From CAZYFH01 sp965249175 (lineage in GTDB: Bacteria; Acidobacteriota; Vicinamibacteria; Vicinamibacterales; UBA8438): DNA of 64,000 nt. The translations under genes and the position numbers were made by a program. The notes beneath the pieces are model-generated. The model saw nothing but the letters and a program-made list of their open reading frames with translations. It did not search any database and was not told where the DNA came from. Position 1 is the first letter of the stretch. Each line of letters starts with the position of its first letter. The DNA is taken from positions 4,526,001-4,590,000 of the forward strand of contig OZ252227.1 of NCBI GenBank assembly GCA_965249175.1, given 5' to 3'. This document shows positions 33,841 to 42,750 of the stretch, in pieces.

Positions 33841-34128
33841 TTAACGTATGTATTGCTATGACATTTAGACATTTACTAGAACTACCCCACATTTAGACCT
33901 ACATCAGAGATCCAGCCATCTCGTCCCAAACGGCTCCCTCGGCGGGGGTGGCGCGCCCGGCTTGACTCGAACCAGCAATCCGCCGGCTAACGAGTCGAAT
34001 GCAGGTGTTCCCTCTCGTTGGTTCTTCGGTACTGCAGCTGCTGTTGGACCACGGTCGTGCATTGCACTCGGAGTCAAGATGATCAGAACTTGGGTCTCGA
34101 GGCGCGGGCGGTGCCGGCGACGTGGCCT
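33841..34128. other. Non-coding, possible tRNA 3'-half relic
   Basis: An AT-rich beginning, then on the minus strand GGATTGCTGGTTCGAGTCAA followed by GCCGGGCGCGCCA. This looks like a tRNA T-arm and acceptor end with one T-stem mismatch. No 5' half was found. No protein gene is supported. Confidence 0.25.
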
Positions 34129-34530
34129 TCATCGCGACCGGGCGGCCGGGTCGTTGAGGCCATCGAACGAGAATTCGCGGCCGGCGGCGCGGCATCGGGG
34201 CGTGCACGTCGGCCGCTTGCTCGGGAAGGCGGAGATTCGCACCATCGGTCTCGATTCCAAGAACTCGACCGTCAACCCAGCGGCGACGATACCGTGCGCC
34301 GCACCGCCTTCGATCGTCCACTCGGTCACGGTGTTGTCGTTGTTGAGGACGTCGACATGGAGCAGCGAGTGCGGATCCATCAGCTCGAAGCCCACGACCT
34401 GGCCCCGAATTTCGACGCGCGTCGTCGTGTCGAACTCGCTTTCCAGCGGGTGATGTGCCCGGACCAACGCGGTCGCTACCGCCAGAACGGCCACGGTCAC
34501 GCTCACGGTGTTGAGACGTCTTACCATCAC
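34129..34530 (-). CDS. DUF6152-like exported protein (altered C-terminus)
   Basis: 133 residues with a signal peptide (RLNTVSVTVAVLAVATALVR) ending at AHHPLESEFDTT, the hallmark of the DUF6152 family. It continues with VEIRGQVVGFELMDPHSLLH, VDVLNNDNTVTEWTIEGG and FLESRPMVRISAFPSKRPT. After that the normal family ending is replaced by arginine-rich sequence, suggesting a frameshift or truncation around 34200. Family function is unknown. The start immediately follows the end of a kinase fragment. Confidence 0.65.
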   Translation of the reverse strand: MMVRRLNTVSVTVAVLAVATALVRAHHPLESEFDTTTRVEIRGQVVGFELMDPHSLLHVDVLNNDNTVTEWTIEGGAAHGIVAAGLTVEFLESRPMVRISAFPSKRPTCTPRCRAAGREFSFDGLNDPAARSR

Positions 34531-35027
34531 TGCCCCCTCAGCTTGTCTTGCTGCCCTCGACGGAGACCGCGGTCATCGGCAGCCCGTCGACCGGCCTTCG
34601 TCAGCATGACGTTGCCCGGCTTCAGATCCCGGTGGACGATCCCCTGCTGGTGCGCCTTGTCGAGGGCGTCCGCGATCTGGATGGCGATCGCGAGCGCCTG
34701 GCCCAACGGCAGCGCGCCCGTGTCGAGCCGCTGGGCCAGCGTCTCCCCGTCGAGATACTCCATCACCAGGAAGTCGATACCATCCTGGGTGCCGATGTCG
34801 TGGAGCGTGCAGATGTGCGGGTGGTTCAACGCGGCGACCGTCTTGGCCTCGCGCTCGAACCGCGGTTTCAGATCGGGATCGGCAGCGACGTGCTCCGGCA
34901 GCACCTTGATGGCGACGGTGCGGTCCAGGCGCGTGTCCCTCGCCTTGTAGACCTCGCCCATACCGCCCGCGCCGAGCGGGGCTTGGATCTCGTAGGGGCC
35001 GAGTGAAGTGCCGGGTGTGAGCGGCAT
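34531..35027 (-). pseudogene. Ser/Thr kinase 5' fragment (through catalytic loop)
   Basis: LGPYEIQAPLGAGGMGEVYK, DRTVAIKVLPEHVAADPDLK, the helical N-lobe/C-lobe hinge MEYLDGETLAQRL, and HRDLKPGNVMLTKAG, then divergence (RRAADDRGLRRGQQ) and a stop overlapping the DUF6152 start. DFG and everything after it are gone. Its ATG is 3 bp after the stop of the disrupted kinase upstream, so kinases were tandem here. Confidence 0.85.
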
Positions 35028-35030
35028 CGG

Positions 35031-35090
35031 TCAGTTCATCGGAACCCGCTGAAGCAGCTCTTCATGCCAGTTGAGGACAACGTTGATCTG
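35031..35090 (-). pseudogene. Kinase C-terminal end (beyond the IS256 insertion)
   Basis: The minus strand reads ISQINVVLNWHEELLQRVPM then N and stop, the standard end of TolB-type kinases (compare VLVENWFEELKRLVPVN at 39189). It continues the gene interrupted by the element on its right. Confidence 0.75.
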
Positions 35091-36528
35091 TGAGATATTG
35101 TCAAATGTTGTGGATCGGTCATCAGCGTGATCAGGCGGCCACCTTCCGATCTCCCTCGTTGTTTCGCTCCTGCTGTACCCCGTCAATGAACGTCACGCCG
35201 GCGCGGACGAGTGGCAGCAGATGCGCGCCATTGAGCCGACGCCAGCGCTGCTGTGCCATCTCGAGCAGCTTGTAGGCCATCAACAGGCCCTTGGTGCGCG
35301 AGCCCGCGCCTTTGGTCACGCGCTGCCGGAGTCGGACCGTGGCGAATGGCGACTCGATGACGTTGCTCGTGCGCACGTGCTGCCAATGCTCAGCTGGCAG
35401 GGCAAAGTGCGTGAGGAGGCGGTCGCGGTCTGCGTCCAGGCACGCCGCCGCCTTCGGGTACTTGGCCTCGTACTCGGCGATGAAGACGTCCATGGCCTCC
35501 TCGGCGTGTGCCCGCGTCTCGGCGTACATGATCTCGCGGAGCGCGCGCTTCGCTTTCGGCTGTAATCGCTTTGGCAATTTGTCGAGCACGTTGCCCATCT
35601 TGTGACACCAGTCGCGGAGCTCTCGCGTGTCCGGCCACACGTCGCGCACGGCCGCCCAGAAACCCAGGGCGCCGTCGCCGACCGCCCCCACCGGGGCCCG
35701 CATGCCGCGCCGCTGGAGGTCCCGCAGCACCGTCGCCCAGCTGTCGGTGCTCTCGCGGTAGCCGTCCTCCAGGGCCACGAGCTTCTTGGTCCCATCGGGC
35801 CGTACGCCGATGATCACCAGCGTACAGAGCCGATCGTCCTCGAGCCGGATGTTGAAATGGATGCCGTCGACCCACACGTACACGTAGTCACGATCGGCCA
35901 GGTCCCGCTGGCGGAACCGCCGGTAGTCCTCTTCCCACACCGCCGTGAGGCGCGCGATGTTGGTCGCGCTGAGGCCGGCCGCGTCATCCCCCAATAGCAC
36001 CGGCAGCGCTTCGCGGAAATCGCCCGTCGACAGACCGCGCAGATAGAGGATCGGCAGCACCTCCGCCACCTTGGGCGAGCGACGCATGTAGGGGGGCAAG
36101 ATCCGACTCGTGAACCGCTCCCGCTGGCCCGCGCCGTTGACCCTTTTGTCGTTCACCCGAGGAGCATGCACCTCGAGCGTACCTGCCCCGCACGTCACCT
36201 TCCGCGCCTGGGCCCGACCATTCCGAACGACCAGCCGGCGTCCCCGCGCGTCCCGCTCCTCGCCGTGGGCCTCGATGTACTGCCCGACCTCCACCGCCAG
36301 GGCCGTCATCAACATCCGCCGGGCTCCCTCCCGGGCCAGCTCGTCCACCGTCTGCGCACCGCGCTCTTCCGGCGGAACTTCGTTGTCTGCTCCATCGTTG
36401 TCGAGTACCTTCAGCATGGGTGGCGGCTCCTTTCACCGGCCTGCCAGCCGGAGTTTTCGCGTTGCTCACGCGAAAGGATACGCCGCCTTCTTCAGACTGC
36501 CGATCCACAACTTCTGGTTATATCTCAA
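35091..36528 (-). mobile_element. IS256-family element
   Basis: Transposase bounded by imperfect inverted repeats: left TGAGATATTGTCAAATGTTG then TGGATCGG; right, read inward, TTGAGATATAACCAGAAGTT then GTGGATCGG. It interrupts the propeller end of a kinase pseudogene. The target duplication is not clear by eye. Confidence 0.8.
35131..36417 (-). CDS. IS256-family (mutator-type) transposase
   Basis: 428 residues. Conserved stretches are RYRRFRQRDLADRDYVYVWV-like with VDGIHFNIRLEDDRLCTLVI (first Asp), GAVGDGALGFWAAVRDVW (second Asp), DWCHKMGNVLDKLPKRL (C..H motif) and HVRTSNVIESPFATVRLRQR (catalytic Glu). The DDE site appears complete. Length matches the family. The frame is intact, so the copy could be active. 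Confidence 0.9.
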   Translation of the reverse strand: MLKVLDNDGADNEVPPEERGAQTVDELAREGARRMLMTALAVEVGQYIEAHGEERDARGRRLVVRNGRAQARKVTCGAGTLEVHAPRVNDKRVNGAGQRERFTSRILPPYMRRSPKVAEVLPILYLRGLSTGDFREALPVLLGDDAAGLSATNIARLTAVWEEDYRRFRQRDLADRDYVYVWVDGIHFNIRLEDDRLCTLVIIGVRPDGTKKLVALEDGYRESTDSWATVLRDLQRRGMRAPVGAVGDGALGFWAAVRDVWPDTRELRDWCHKMGNVLDKLPKRLQPKAKRALREIMYAETRAHAEEAMDVFIAEYEAKYPKAAACLDADRDRLLTHFALPAEHWQHVRTSNVIESPFATVRLRQRVTKGAGSRTKGLLMAYKLLEMAQQRWRRLNGAHLLPLVRAGVTFIDGVQQERNNEGDRKVAA

Positions 36529-39187
36529 CCGGGAGAGATCTTGCCATCAATATCCTCTGCCCATCTGGTGAGATGTCGTACATCCGGACGCCAAGAGCGC
36601 TCAACGGTGTGAGCCTGAGAAGGCGACTGGGAACCCCGTAACTAAACGTCGGGGCTTCAGTGTTCACGGGGAACAGACATCATGTCTCCCGGGAGAGCGA
36701 ATCGAGTCGTCGTGTCTTGAGCAAGCGCCTGATAGAGCAGTTCACTCCCATCTCGCGACCATACAGGCGCCAGACCGCCGCCCGTCGAGATCTGCCAGAG
36801 CCCGTCGGCCACATTCGGAAAAGGTTGCACGTATATCTCCGTTTGACCGGACTGGTTTGAGTCGTACGCCAACCAGCGACCGTTCGGGGAGATGTCGGGG
36901 TTCCTCTCGGAGCGGGTTCTTCCCTCCTGAACGCCCGTCTCGAGGAGAGGTGTCAGCTCTCCTGAATCCTCCAGGTTCGCAATGAACAGATCGCCGGACC
37001 GCGACGATTGGTCGACGACGAGACCACTGCCATCAGGCACAAACGTCAGACTGAGGTCGGGTGATGGTAGGTCTCGAGCCAACTCGAACGCTTCGACGGC
37101 GCCTGACCCATCGGCGTTTTTCCAGAAGAGACCCCGCTGGGAGGAATAGCGATCTCCCAACGCTATGCGTTCACCATCTGGTGACCATGCGATGCCCCCC
37201 GACACCTGACCATCAAACGTCAGGCGACTGCGTGTCTGCCGCTCAAGATCAAAGACCCAGATATCAGCGGACGTTGGATCGCCCTCGGCCCGCTTCACCG
37301 CGACCCGACCTCCGTCTGGAGAGATGCGTGGTTGGGAGTAATAGGCCGAGTCAATAGATAGGGGCACTTCGCCTCCTTCCCGGTCGACCCATACGAGCGT
37401 TCGCCTGGTTGCCTGAAACGAATCGCCTACGACGTAGAGTAATGTCCCTTCTGGTGAGATGTTGAAATTCGCCGTCCCGTTCGCCTTTGTCACCACCTCG
37501 TCGACAATGGGCACGGGAGTGCTTGTCAGTTCCAGTCGTTCGGGGTCGAAACCGGCCGCGTACAGTGGTCCGCCCGCTGTGTAAAGAAGATAGCCAGGCG
37601 TCGCGTACCGAGGGCTGCTTGCACCCGTCACGAGAACGCGATACTGACCAGACGCCAGATCGAGTACCGCGACATCGCTCGTCTCGCCCCGACGGATCGT
37701 GAAGAGAACACCTTCAAGGCTGGGAAGAACGCTTGGTAGCCAGTGGGCGACCTCTCCAGCGTCACCGTCGGGGGTCGTCAGAACTTCCGGTTCGCCTCCG
37801 GACGCTGCAACTCGCCTCAATCCGGTCTCGGTTTGTCCAAAGACAATTCGATCATCAGCCCCCCAACTCGCACCGCGCAAGTCGCCTTCGATGGCCGCGA
37901 GAGCGACCGCCGTACCACCACCGATGGATACTCTCTTAAGTTGCGTCTGGTCGTAGAATGCCACCCACTGACCATCTGGCGACGCGACCGGACTGACTCC
38001 GGACTCCGTGCCCGCCAACGCGACTGCTTCTCGCTCACGCAGTGAGCGGCTGTACAGATGCCGAGCCCCGTCACGGGCGCCCGTGTAGATGATTCGCTGT
38101 CCATCGGGAGTGATCGCCACATCCGCGTGGCTGACCGTGATTAACATCGGTTCCGCAGACGGCGGGACGATCTCGAACCGTACGACGGGTCCTGGCGATA
38201 CAGGTCGAGCGTACCACCCACCGTAGTGCTCACTCCAAGCAAGACAAGCACGCCCAACAGCATGGGCAACGGTCGTTGCCACGCCTGAAGGTGAGGGGCC
38301 GCGGCAGCGATGGGCGACGCGGTCGGCTCAAACACGCCCTCCATCGCCAGCCGCACGTCACGTACGTCGCCGACGCGCTTCTTGGGGTTCTTTTCCAAGC
38401 AACCGCGCAGGAAACTGCCGAGGACGGGCGGCAGGTTGTCGGGCAAGGTGCCCCAGTCGGGGTCAATGGCAATGACGTGGGCCAGCGTTTTCGATACATC
38501 ATCACTAACAAACGGTCTGGCGCCGGTCAGCATCTCGTAGAGCACCACCCCAAACGCCCACACATCGGCGCGCTTGTCGACGGGCTTTCCGCTGGCCTGC
38601 TCGGGTGCCATGTAGGCCGCCGTCCCGATCACCATCCCCATCTGCGTCGCTGCCGCCGTCAACGAGATCGTCGGCGACTCCGACGCACTGGCCCCGCTCG
38701 CCTCCGGCTGGAACGCCTTCGCCAACCCGAAGTCCAGCACCTTCACCGTGCCGTCGGCCTTCACCTTCACGTTGGCCGGCTTCAGGTCGCGGTGGATGAT
38801 CCCCTGCTCGTGCGCCGCTTCGAGGGCTTCGGCGATCTGCTTCGCGATGGGGAGGGCCTCGTCGATAGGGATCGGCCCTTCGGCGATGCGATCCGCCAAG
38901 GTTGGCCCCTCGATCAGTTCGAGGACCAGCGCCTTGGTGCCCTCGGCTTCTTCCAGCCCGTAGATATGCCCGATGTTCGGGTGGTTCAGCGAGGCGAGGA
39001 CTTTGGCCTCCCGCTCGAAGCGGGCCAGGCGGTCGGGGTCGGATGTGAACGCCTCCGGCAGCACCTTGAGCGCCACATCGCGGTCGAGCTTGGTGTCGCG
39101 GGCGCGGTAGACCTCCCCCATCCCGCCCGCGCCGATCTGGGCGATGACTTCATACGGGCCGAGGGCGGTGCCGGCTTGTAGCGGCAT
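36529..39187 (-). pseudogene. Ser/Thr kinase with TolB-like domain, frameshifted and IS-disrupted
   Basis: The kinase domain is complete: LGPYEVIAQIGAGGMGEVYR, VALKVLPEAFTSDPD, HRDLKPANVKVKADG, DFGLAKAFQPEASG, GTAAYMAPEQASGKPVDKRA, DVWAFGVVLYEMLTGARP. A membrane helix follows (PLPMLLGVLVLLGVSTTVGG). A frameshift near 38200 precedes the propeller (PDGQRIIYTGARDGARHLYS, ISPDGGRVAVKRAEGDPTSA, PDISPNGRWLAYDSNQSGQT). That frame stops at 36657, then YDISPDGQRILMARSLP appears in another frame up to the IS256 element. At least three lesions. Confidence 0.85.
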
Positions 39188-40956
39188 CAGTTCACAGGGA
39201 CGAGGCGCTTGAGTTCCTCGAACCAGTTCTCGACCAGGACCAGCGTGGTGCTCGGGGGTGAGGCGTCAGGGGGGGCGATCATCACGAACCGCTGGCCATC
39301 GGCTGACACGTCATAGTTGAGAAGGCCGCCAGTCCAGATTCGACGCTCGAAGAGCACCTCTGGCCCGGAGACACGGACCGTGGGTTCGGTCGTGACGGTC
39401 ACCACCATCATTGCTTGGTCGCTCGTCCGCCGATAGACAGCTCGCTGCCGTCAGGGGACCAGAGCGGCGAGCCGCCACCGCCCGTCGAGACCGTCACCTT
39501 CTCGCCGAGGTCGGGATATCGCTGTATGTAGACTTCAAAGCCGCCCGATTCGTTCGAGTTGTAGGCCATCCACCGACCGTCCGGCGAGAGGTCATGGTTC
39601 CCCTCCCAGAAGTCCCTCACGAGGTAGGGTGACCGATCGCCATCAGGCGACACTGTCCAGATGTCGTCGCGGCCGGGTCTCGTCTCATTGAAGGACAGGG
39701 CCTGGCTATCTGGCGTCCACGAGAACGGGGCCATCACACCACCCTCACCCGTCAGAAGGGTCTCTCGCTCGCCGCTGCCGTCCGCCGCTCGACTGTGGAT
39801 ACCCCAGGGCGGGTCCACGGAGCCGAAGTAGACCCGCTCACCATCCAGTGACCAGGCTGGAAATGCACTGTTCCCGTCTACTTCGTCCAGCCCCCTAGCG
39901 CCATTCCGTCGCACTGCCCAAAAGCGTCCGCACCGTCCCTTGAACTGAAACGACGACGTGCGCGCGGCCACACGCAATCCTTTGAGCTTCGTCAGCGCGT
40001 CGATCAGCTCCTCGGCCACTCCCTCGCAGAAGTAGTCCTGGTCCTTGCCGGGACTCATGTCGGCGAATGGCAGCACCGCGATGGACGGCACGGCCTTCTC
40101 AGCCACCGTGGCCGCCGCACCAGCGCTGTCCAGCGTGCGCGTGACCGTGCGTAACTCCGCCAACAGATCCGCCGCTGTCGGGTAGCGGTTCTCCAAGCGC
40201 TTCGCCAGCGTGCGAGAGACCACACGTTGCAGTTCCGTCGGCGCGCCGTTCCGCAGGGTCGTCAGCGGCGTGGGTTGACCGTGTTGAATCGCATGGGCGA
40301 TGGCGAGCAGGTTCTCGCCCTCGAAGGGAATCTGGCCCGTCACCATCTCGTACAGCACGGCGCCCAGCGACCAGATGTCGGTGCGTCCATCAACGTCGCG
40401 GCCTTGCGCCTGCTCCGGCGACATATACGCAACCGTGCCCAGGGTGGCGGCGGACCCAGTCATGCTTTCCGAGCCCATCAGCTTGGCGAGGCCGAAGTCG
40501 AGGATCTTCACCGTCCCGTCCGCCGTCACCATCAGGTTGGCGGGCTTGATGTCGCGATGGACGATCCCGGCCGCGTGGGCCTTCGCCAGTCCCTGCCCGA
40601 CCTGCGAGGCAATGTCGATGGCATCGTCCACCGCCAGCGGCCCGCGCCCGATCCGCTCCTTGAGTGTCTCGCCCTCGTAGTGCGCCATCATGAGGTAGAG
40701 CTGCCCGTCGGCCGTTTCGTTGATCTCGAAGATCGTGCAGATGTTGGGGTGGTCCAGGGCCGAGGCGGCTTGGGCTTCCTGGAGGAACCGCTGCTTGGCG
40801 GTGGCGTCGCGGGTGAGGTCCGGCGGCAGCAGCTTGATGGCGACCAGGCGCTTGAGGCCGGGGATCCTGGGCGAGGTAGACGACGCCCATCCCGCCCTGG
40901 CCAAGCTGAGAGCGGATCGCGTACGGGCCGAGGGTCGAGCCGGGAGCGAGGGCCAT
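39187..40956 (-). pseudogene. Chimeric Ser/Thr kinase: kinase + FlgO-like segment + propeller, frameshifted
   Basis: It starts MALAPGSTLGPYAIRSQLGQ, GGMGVVYLAQDPR, frameshifts in the next codons, then has a complete kinase domain (HRDIKPANLMVTADG, DFGLAKLMGSESMTG, GTVAYMSPEQAQGRDVDGRT). This is followed by the FlgO/adenylate-cyclase-type segment VAEELIDALTKLKGLRVAAR, TSSFQFKGR. That segment normally leads into TPR repeats. Here it joins TolB-like blades (FPAWSLDGERVYFGSVDPPW, LSPDGRWMAYNSNESG) and after another frame change the VENWFEELKRLVPVN end. The stop overlaps the next kinase's ATG (TGATG). Confidence 0.75.
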
Positions 40957-40969
40957 GGGAGAAGGGCCG

Positions 40970-40975
40970 ATTATA
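40970..40975 (-). promoter_or_regulatory. Perfect TATAAT -10 box of kinase
   Basis: TATAAT lies 14 bp before the ATG in a GCATATAATCGGCC context, as in other kinase starts here. Such short spacing predicts a very short leader. Confidence 0.5.
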
Positions 40976-41055
40976 TGCCTCTGCCTGGCAGGCGTTGCCG
41001 CTCACGGCCAACGGCAACGTCGGGCCGTCAAAACTGTAGCAAGGGGAGGTCCTCG

Positions 41056-41334
41056 ATGACCGATTCGCCATCACGCCCGTGGGGTCGTACGCTCGCCGTC
41101 GTCGCTGTCGCGCTGGGGGTACTCGTCGGCGGGTCCGTCTGGGCGGCGCAGACCCAGACCCAAACCACGGTGGAGGCCACCGAGGTCGTGCTTGTGGATC
41201 CGGATACGGGTGAGCGGCTCATCCTGCGCCTGGGTCACTCCCAGCGCGGACCGACGCTGATGGTTGAGTTACCCAACGGCGAGCGACACAACCTGATCTA
41301 CCCGAGTCTGCGCGTGCTTCCGCTTCGACACTGA
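41056..41334 (+). CDS. Small single-helix membrane or exported protein
   Basis: About 92 residues: a basic N-terminus, one hydrophobic helix (TLAVVAVALGVLVGGSVWAA) and a Gln/Thr linker. A beta-rich tail follows: EATEVVLVDPDTGERLILRL, GPTLMVELPNGERHNLIY. It is well preceded by GGGGAGG. No family recognised. It is divergent from the kinase on its left. Confidence 0.6.
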   Translation: MTDSPSRPWGRTLAVVAVALGVLVGGSVWAAQTQTQTTVEATEVVLVDPDTGERLILRLGHSQRGPTLMVELPNGERHNLIYPSLRVLPLRH

Positions 41335-41360
41335 CTCGGGGCAACTCGGGGACGCGCCTG

Positions 41361-42292
41361 CTACAGCAGTGAGCGGAGCGCCGCTTCGCGGGCGTCGTAC
41401 AGACCACAGCCGGCGAGACCCAACAGCGTCGGCGGCGCCAGGAGCGGCGCCAGCGCCCTCCTGGTTCGCCCGGTTGCCACGATCGCCGACGGCGTAAAGC
41501 TGCCGTCCTGGCGTCTCAAGGGCATGACGATGCTGCAGATGGCGTCACCCCACGTGTACCGCAACCCGACGAGATCGAAGATCACGGCTGCCGGGGTGAG
41601 GGTCTCCACGGCGCGTGCGACGACGGCGGACATGTCAGCGGCGACGCGATTGCCCGGCGACCCCTCTGGATACCCACCGGCGAACGCGACCTCCACATCC
41701 GGCCCGTGCGCGTTCTCGAGGATCGGGGCTACCCGAGAGGTCATTGGGAGACGCCGTTCCTTGGCCAACGACTCTTGCGTGACATGGCCCCACCCGTTTC
41801 GTTGTTCGGCGAGTTCACCCGTGGCGTCCCTCGTTCTCTCGTAGGTCACTGCATCCGAGATTATCGACTTCTCGGTCAACTCGTAGACGGATGCTTGCCC
41901 CTGCAACTGCCGCCCGTCCGCTACGACCTCCAGCAGGAACGCCACTCTACCGATCCGCTTGCTGCTCGAATGGTGCATCGTGCCGAGCAAGAAACCGTCG
42001 GAGATTTCGCGTGGACGTTGAAGTGCCTGACCTCGCCGGAAGGATTGGCCTTGGACGTAATCGTGGCCGTCCCGGTGATCCGATGGGCGACCTGTGTGAG
42101 CTGAAGTACCTCATCCTGCTCCCACGTTTCAGTGTCATGTCGAAGGTGCCACTCGCCGCCAACGTCAACTCCATGGTAGACGCGCTTCTCATACCAGGGG
42201 ACCAAGATGCGCTGCCACACTTGGGCGAAGAACAAAATGAGGAGTCCGGTCGCGAGCCCGCTAACGATGCCGACAAAGAAGTTCTCCAGCAT
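41361..42292 (-). pseudogene. Membrane-anchored beta-rich protein plus STAS-like domain, frameshifted
   Basis: The start MLENFFVGIVSGLATGLLIL, FFAQVWQRILVPW gives one membrane helix. A beta-rich domain follows (GEWHLRHDTETWEQDEVLQL, ITGTATITSKANPSGEVRHF). A one-base shift near 42005 separates it from its continuation (DGFLLGTMHHSSSKRIGRVA, GQASVYELTEKSI). The same frame then holds a second unit, from MTSRVAPILENAHG, with LTPAAVIFDLVGLRYTWGDA resembling a STAS/anti-anti-sigma fold. Whether the two units are one protein or two genes is unclear. Function unknown. It lies downstream of a promoter-repeat copy. Confidence 0.5.
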
Positions 42293-42404
42293 GTCCAGGA
42301 GTGACTATCTGGTCATCGTGCGACAACACAGTGCGTCGCCCCAGAGGCAGTCTTCCATGGGGTCAGACCATGCCGGGCCGTTCGTCGACGCCGTCCAGCG
42401 GATG

Positions 42405-42505
42405 GCCCCTCCTTGGGGTTGGATTCAGGGCTGATTATGCCACCGGCCGGGGCTGATCACCGCCTCGGATGGGTAGACGGTGTGCAAAGAGCGGACAGGG
42501 ACGAG
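42405..42505 (-). repeat. Dispersed promoter repeat, copy 4
   Basis: Plus strand GGCCCCTCCTTGGGGTTGGA ... GGCTGATTATGCCACCGGCC ... GACGGTGTGCAAAGAGCGGA. The minus-strand CATAAT faces the membrane/beta-rich gene about 130 bp away. Confidence 0.7.
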
Positions 42506-42750
42506 GAAGCCACCCAGCTAGCCGCCCGCGGATAGAGGAATGTCTCGGGAAATCATGGCGGAGACCTCGCTGACTCTCCCGTAGGCACATGCCAGCGCGC
42601 TCGAGGTTGCACCGGTGGCCATGAGGACGGACCCAGGAGGGCGTCGGTCAGTCCACTGAGGGGTCTCGGTCCTGGAGGGAGGCGTCACGCGAGTCGCCAT
42701 TCTAAACCCGGTCCGGACACCGGCGCGGGGGCCAGTATGATGGTGCCACG

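Noticed and set aside
33955..34025. Possible tRNA gene on the minus strand (TTCGAGT loop, GCCA end)
   Set aside because: Only a 3' half is visible, the T-stem has a mismatch, and no 5' acceptor strand or D-arm was found. Kept only as a possible relic.
4000..35027. Kinase 5' fragments as genuine short kinases or regulatory peptides
   Set aside because: They end at random points in the fold, often with frameshifts, and lack HRD/DFG or the C-lobe. They are better described as gene fragments.
41361..42292. CBASS-type membrane effector
   Set aside because: The helix plus beta-domain layout is only suggestive, and no cyclase, sensor or other defence gene is adjacent.
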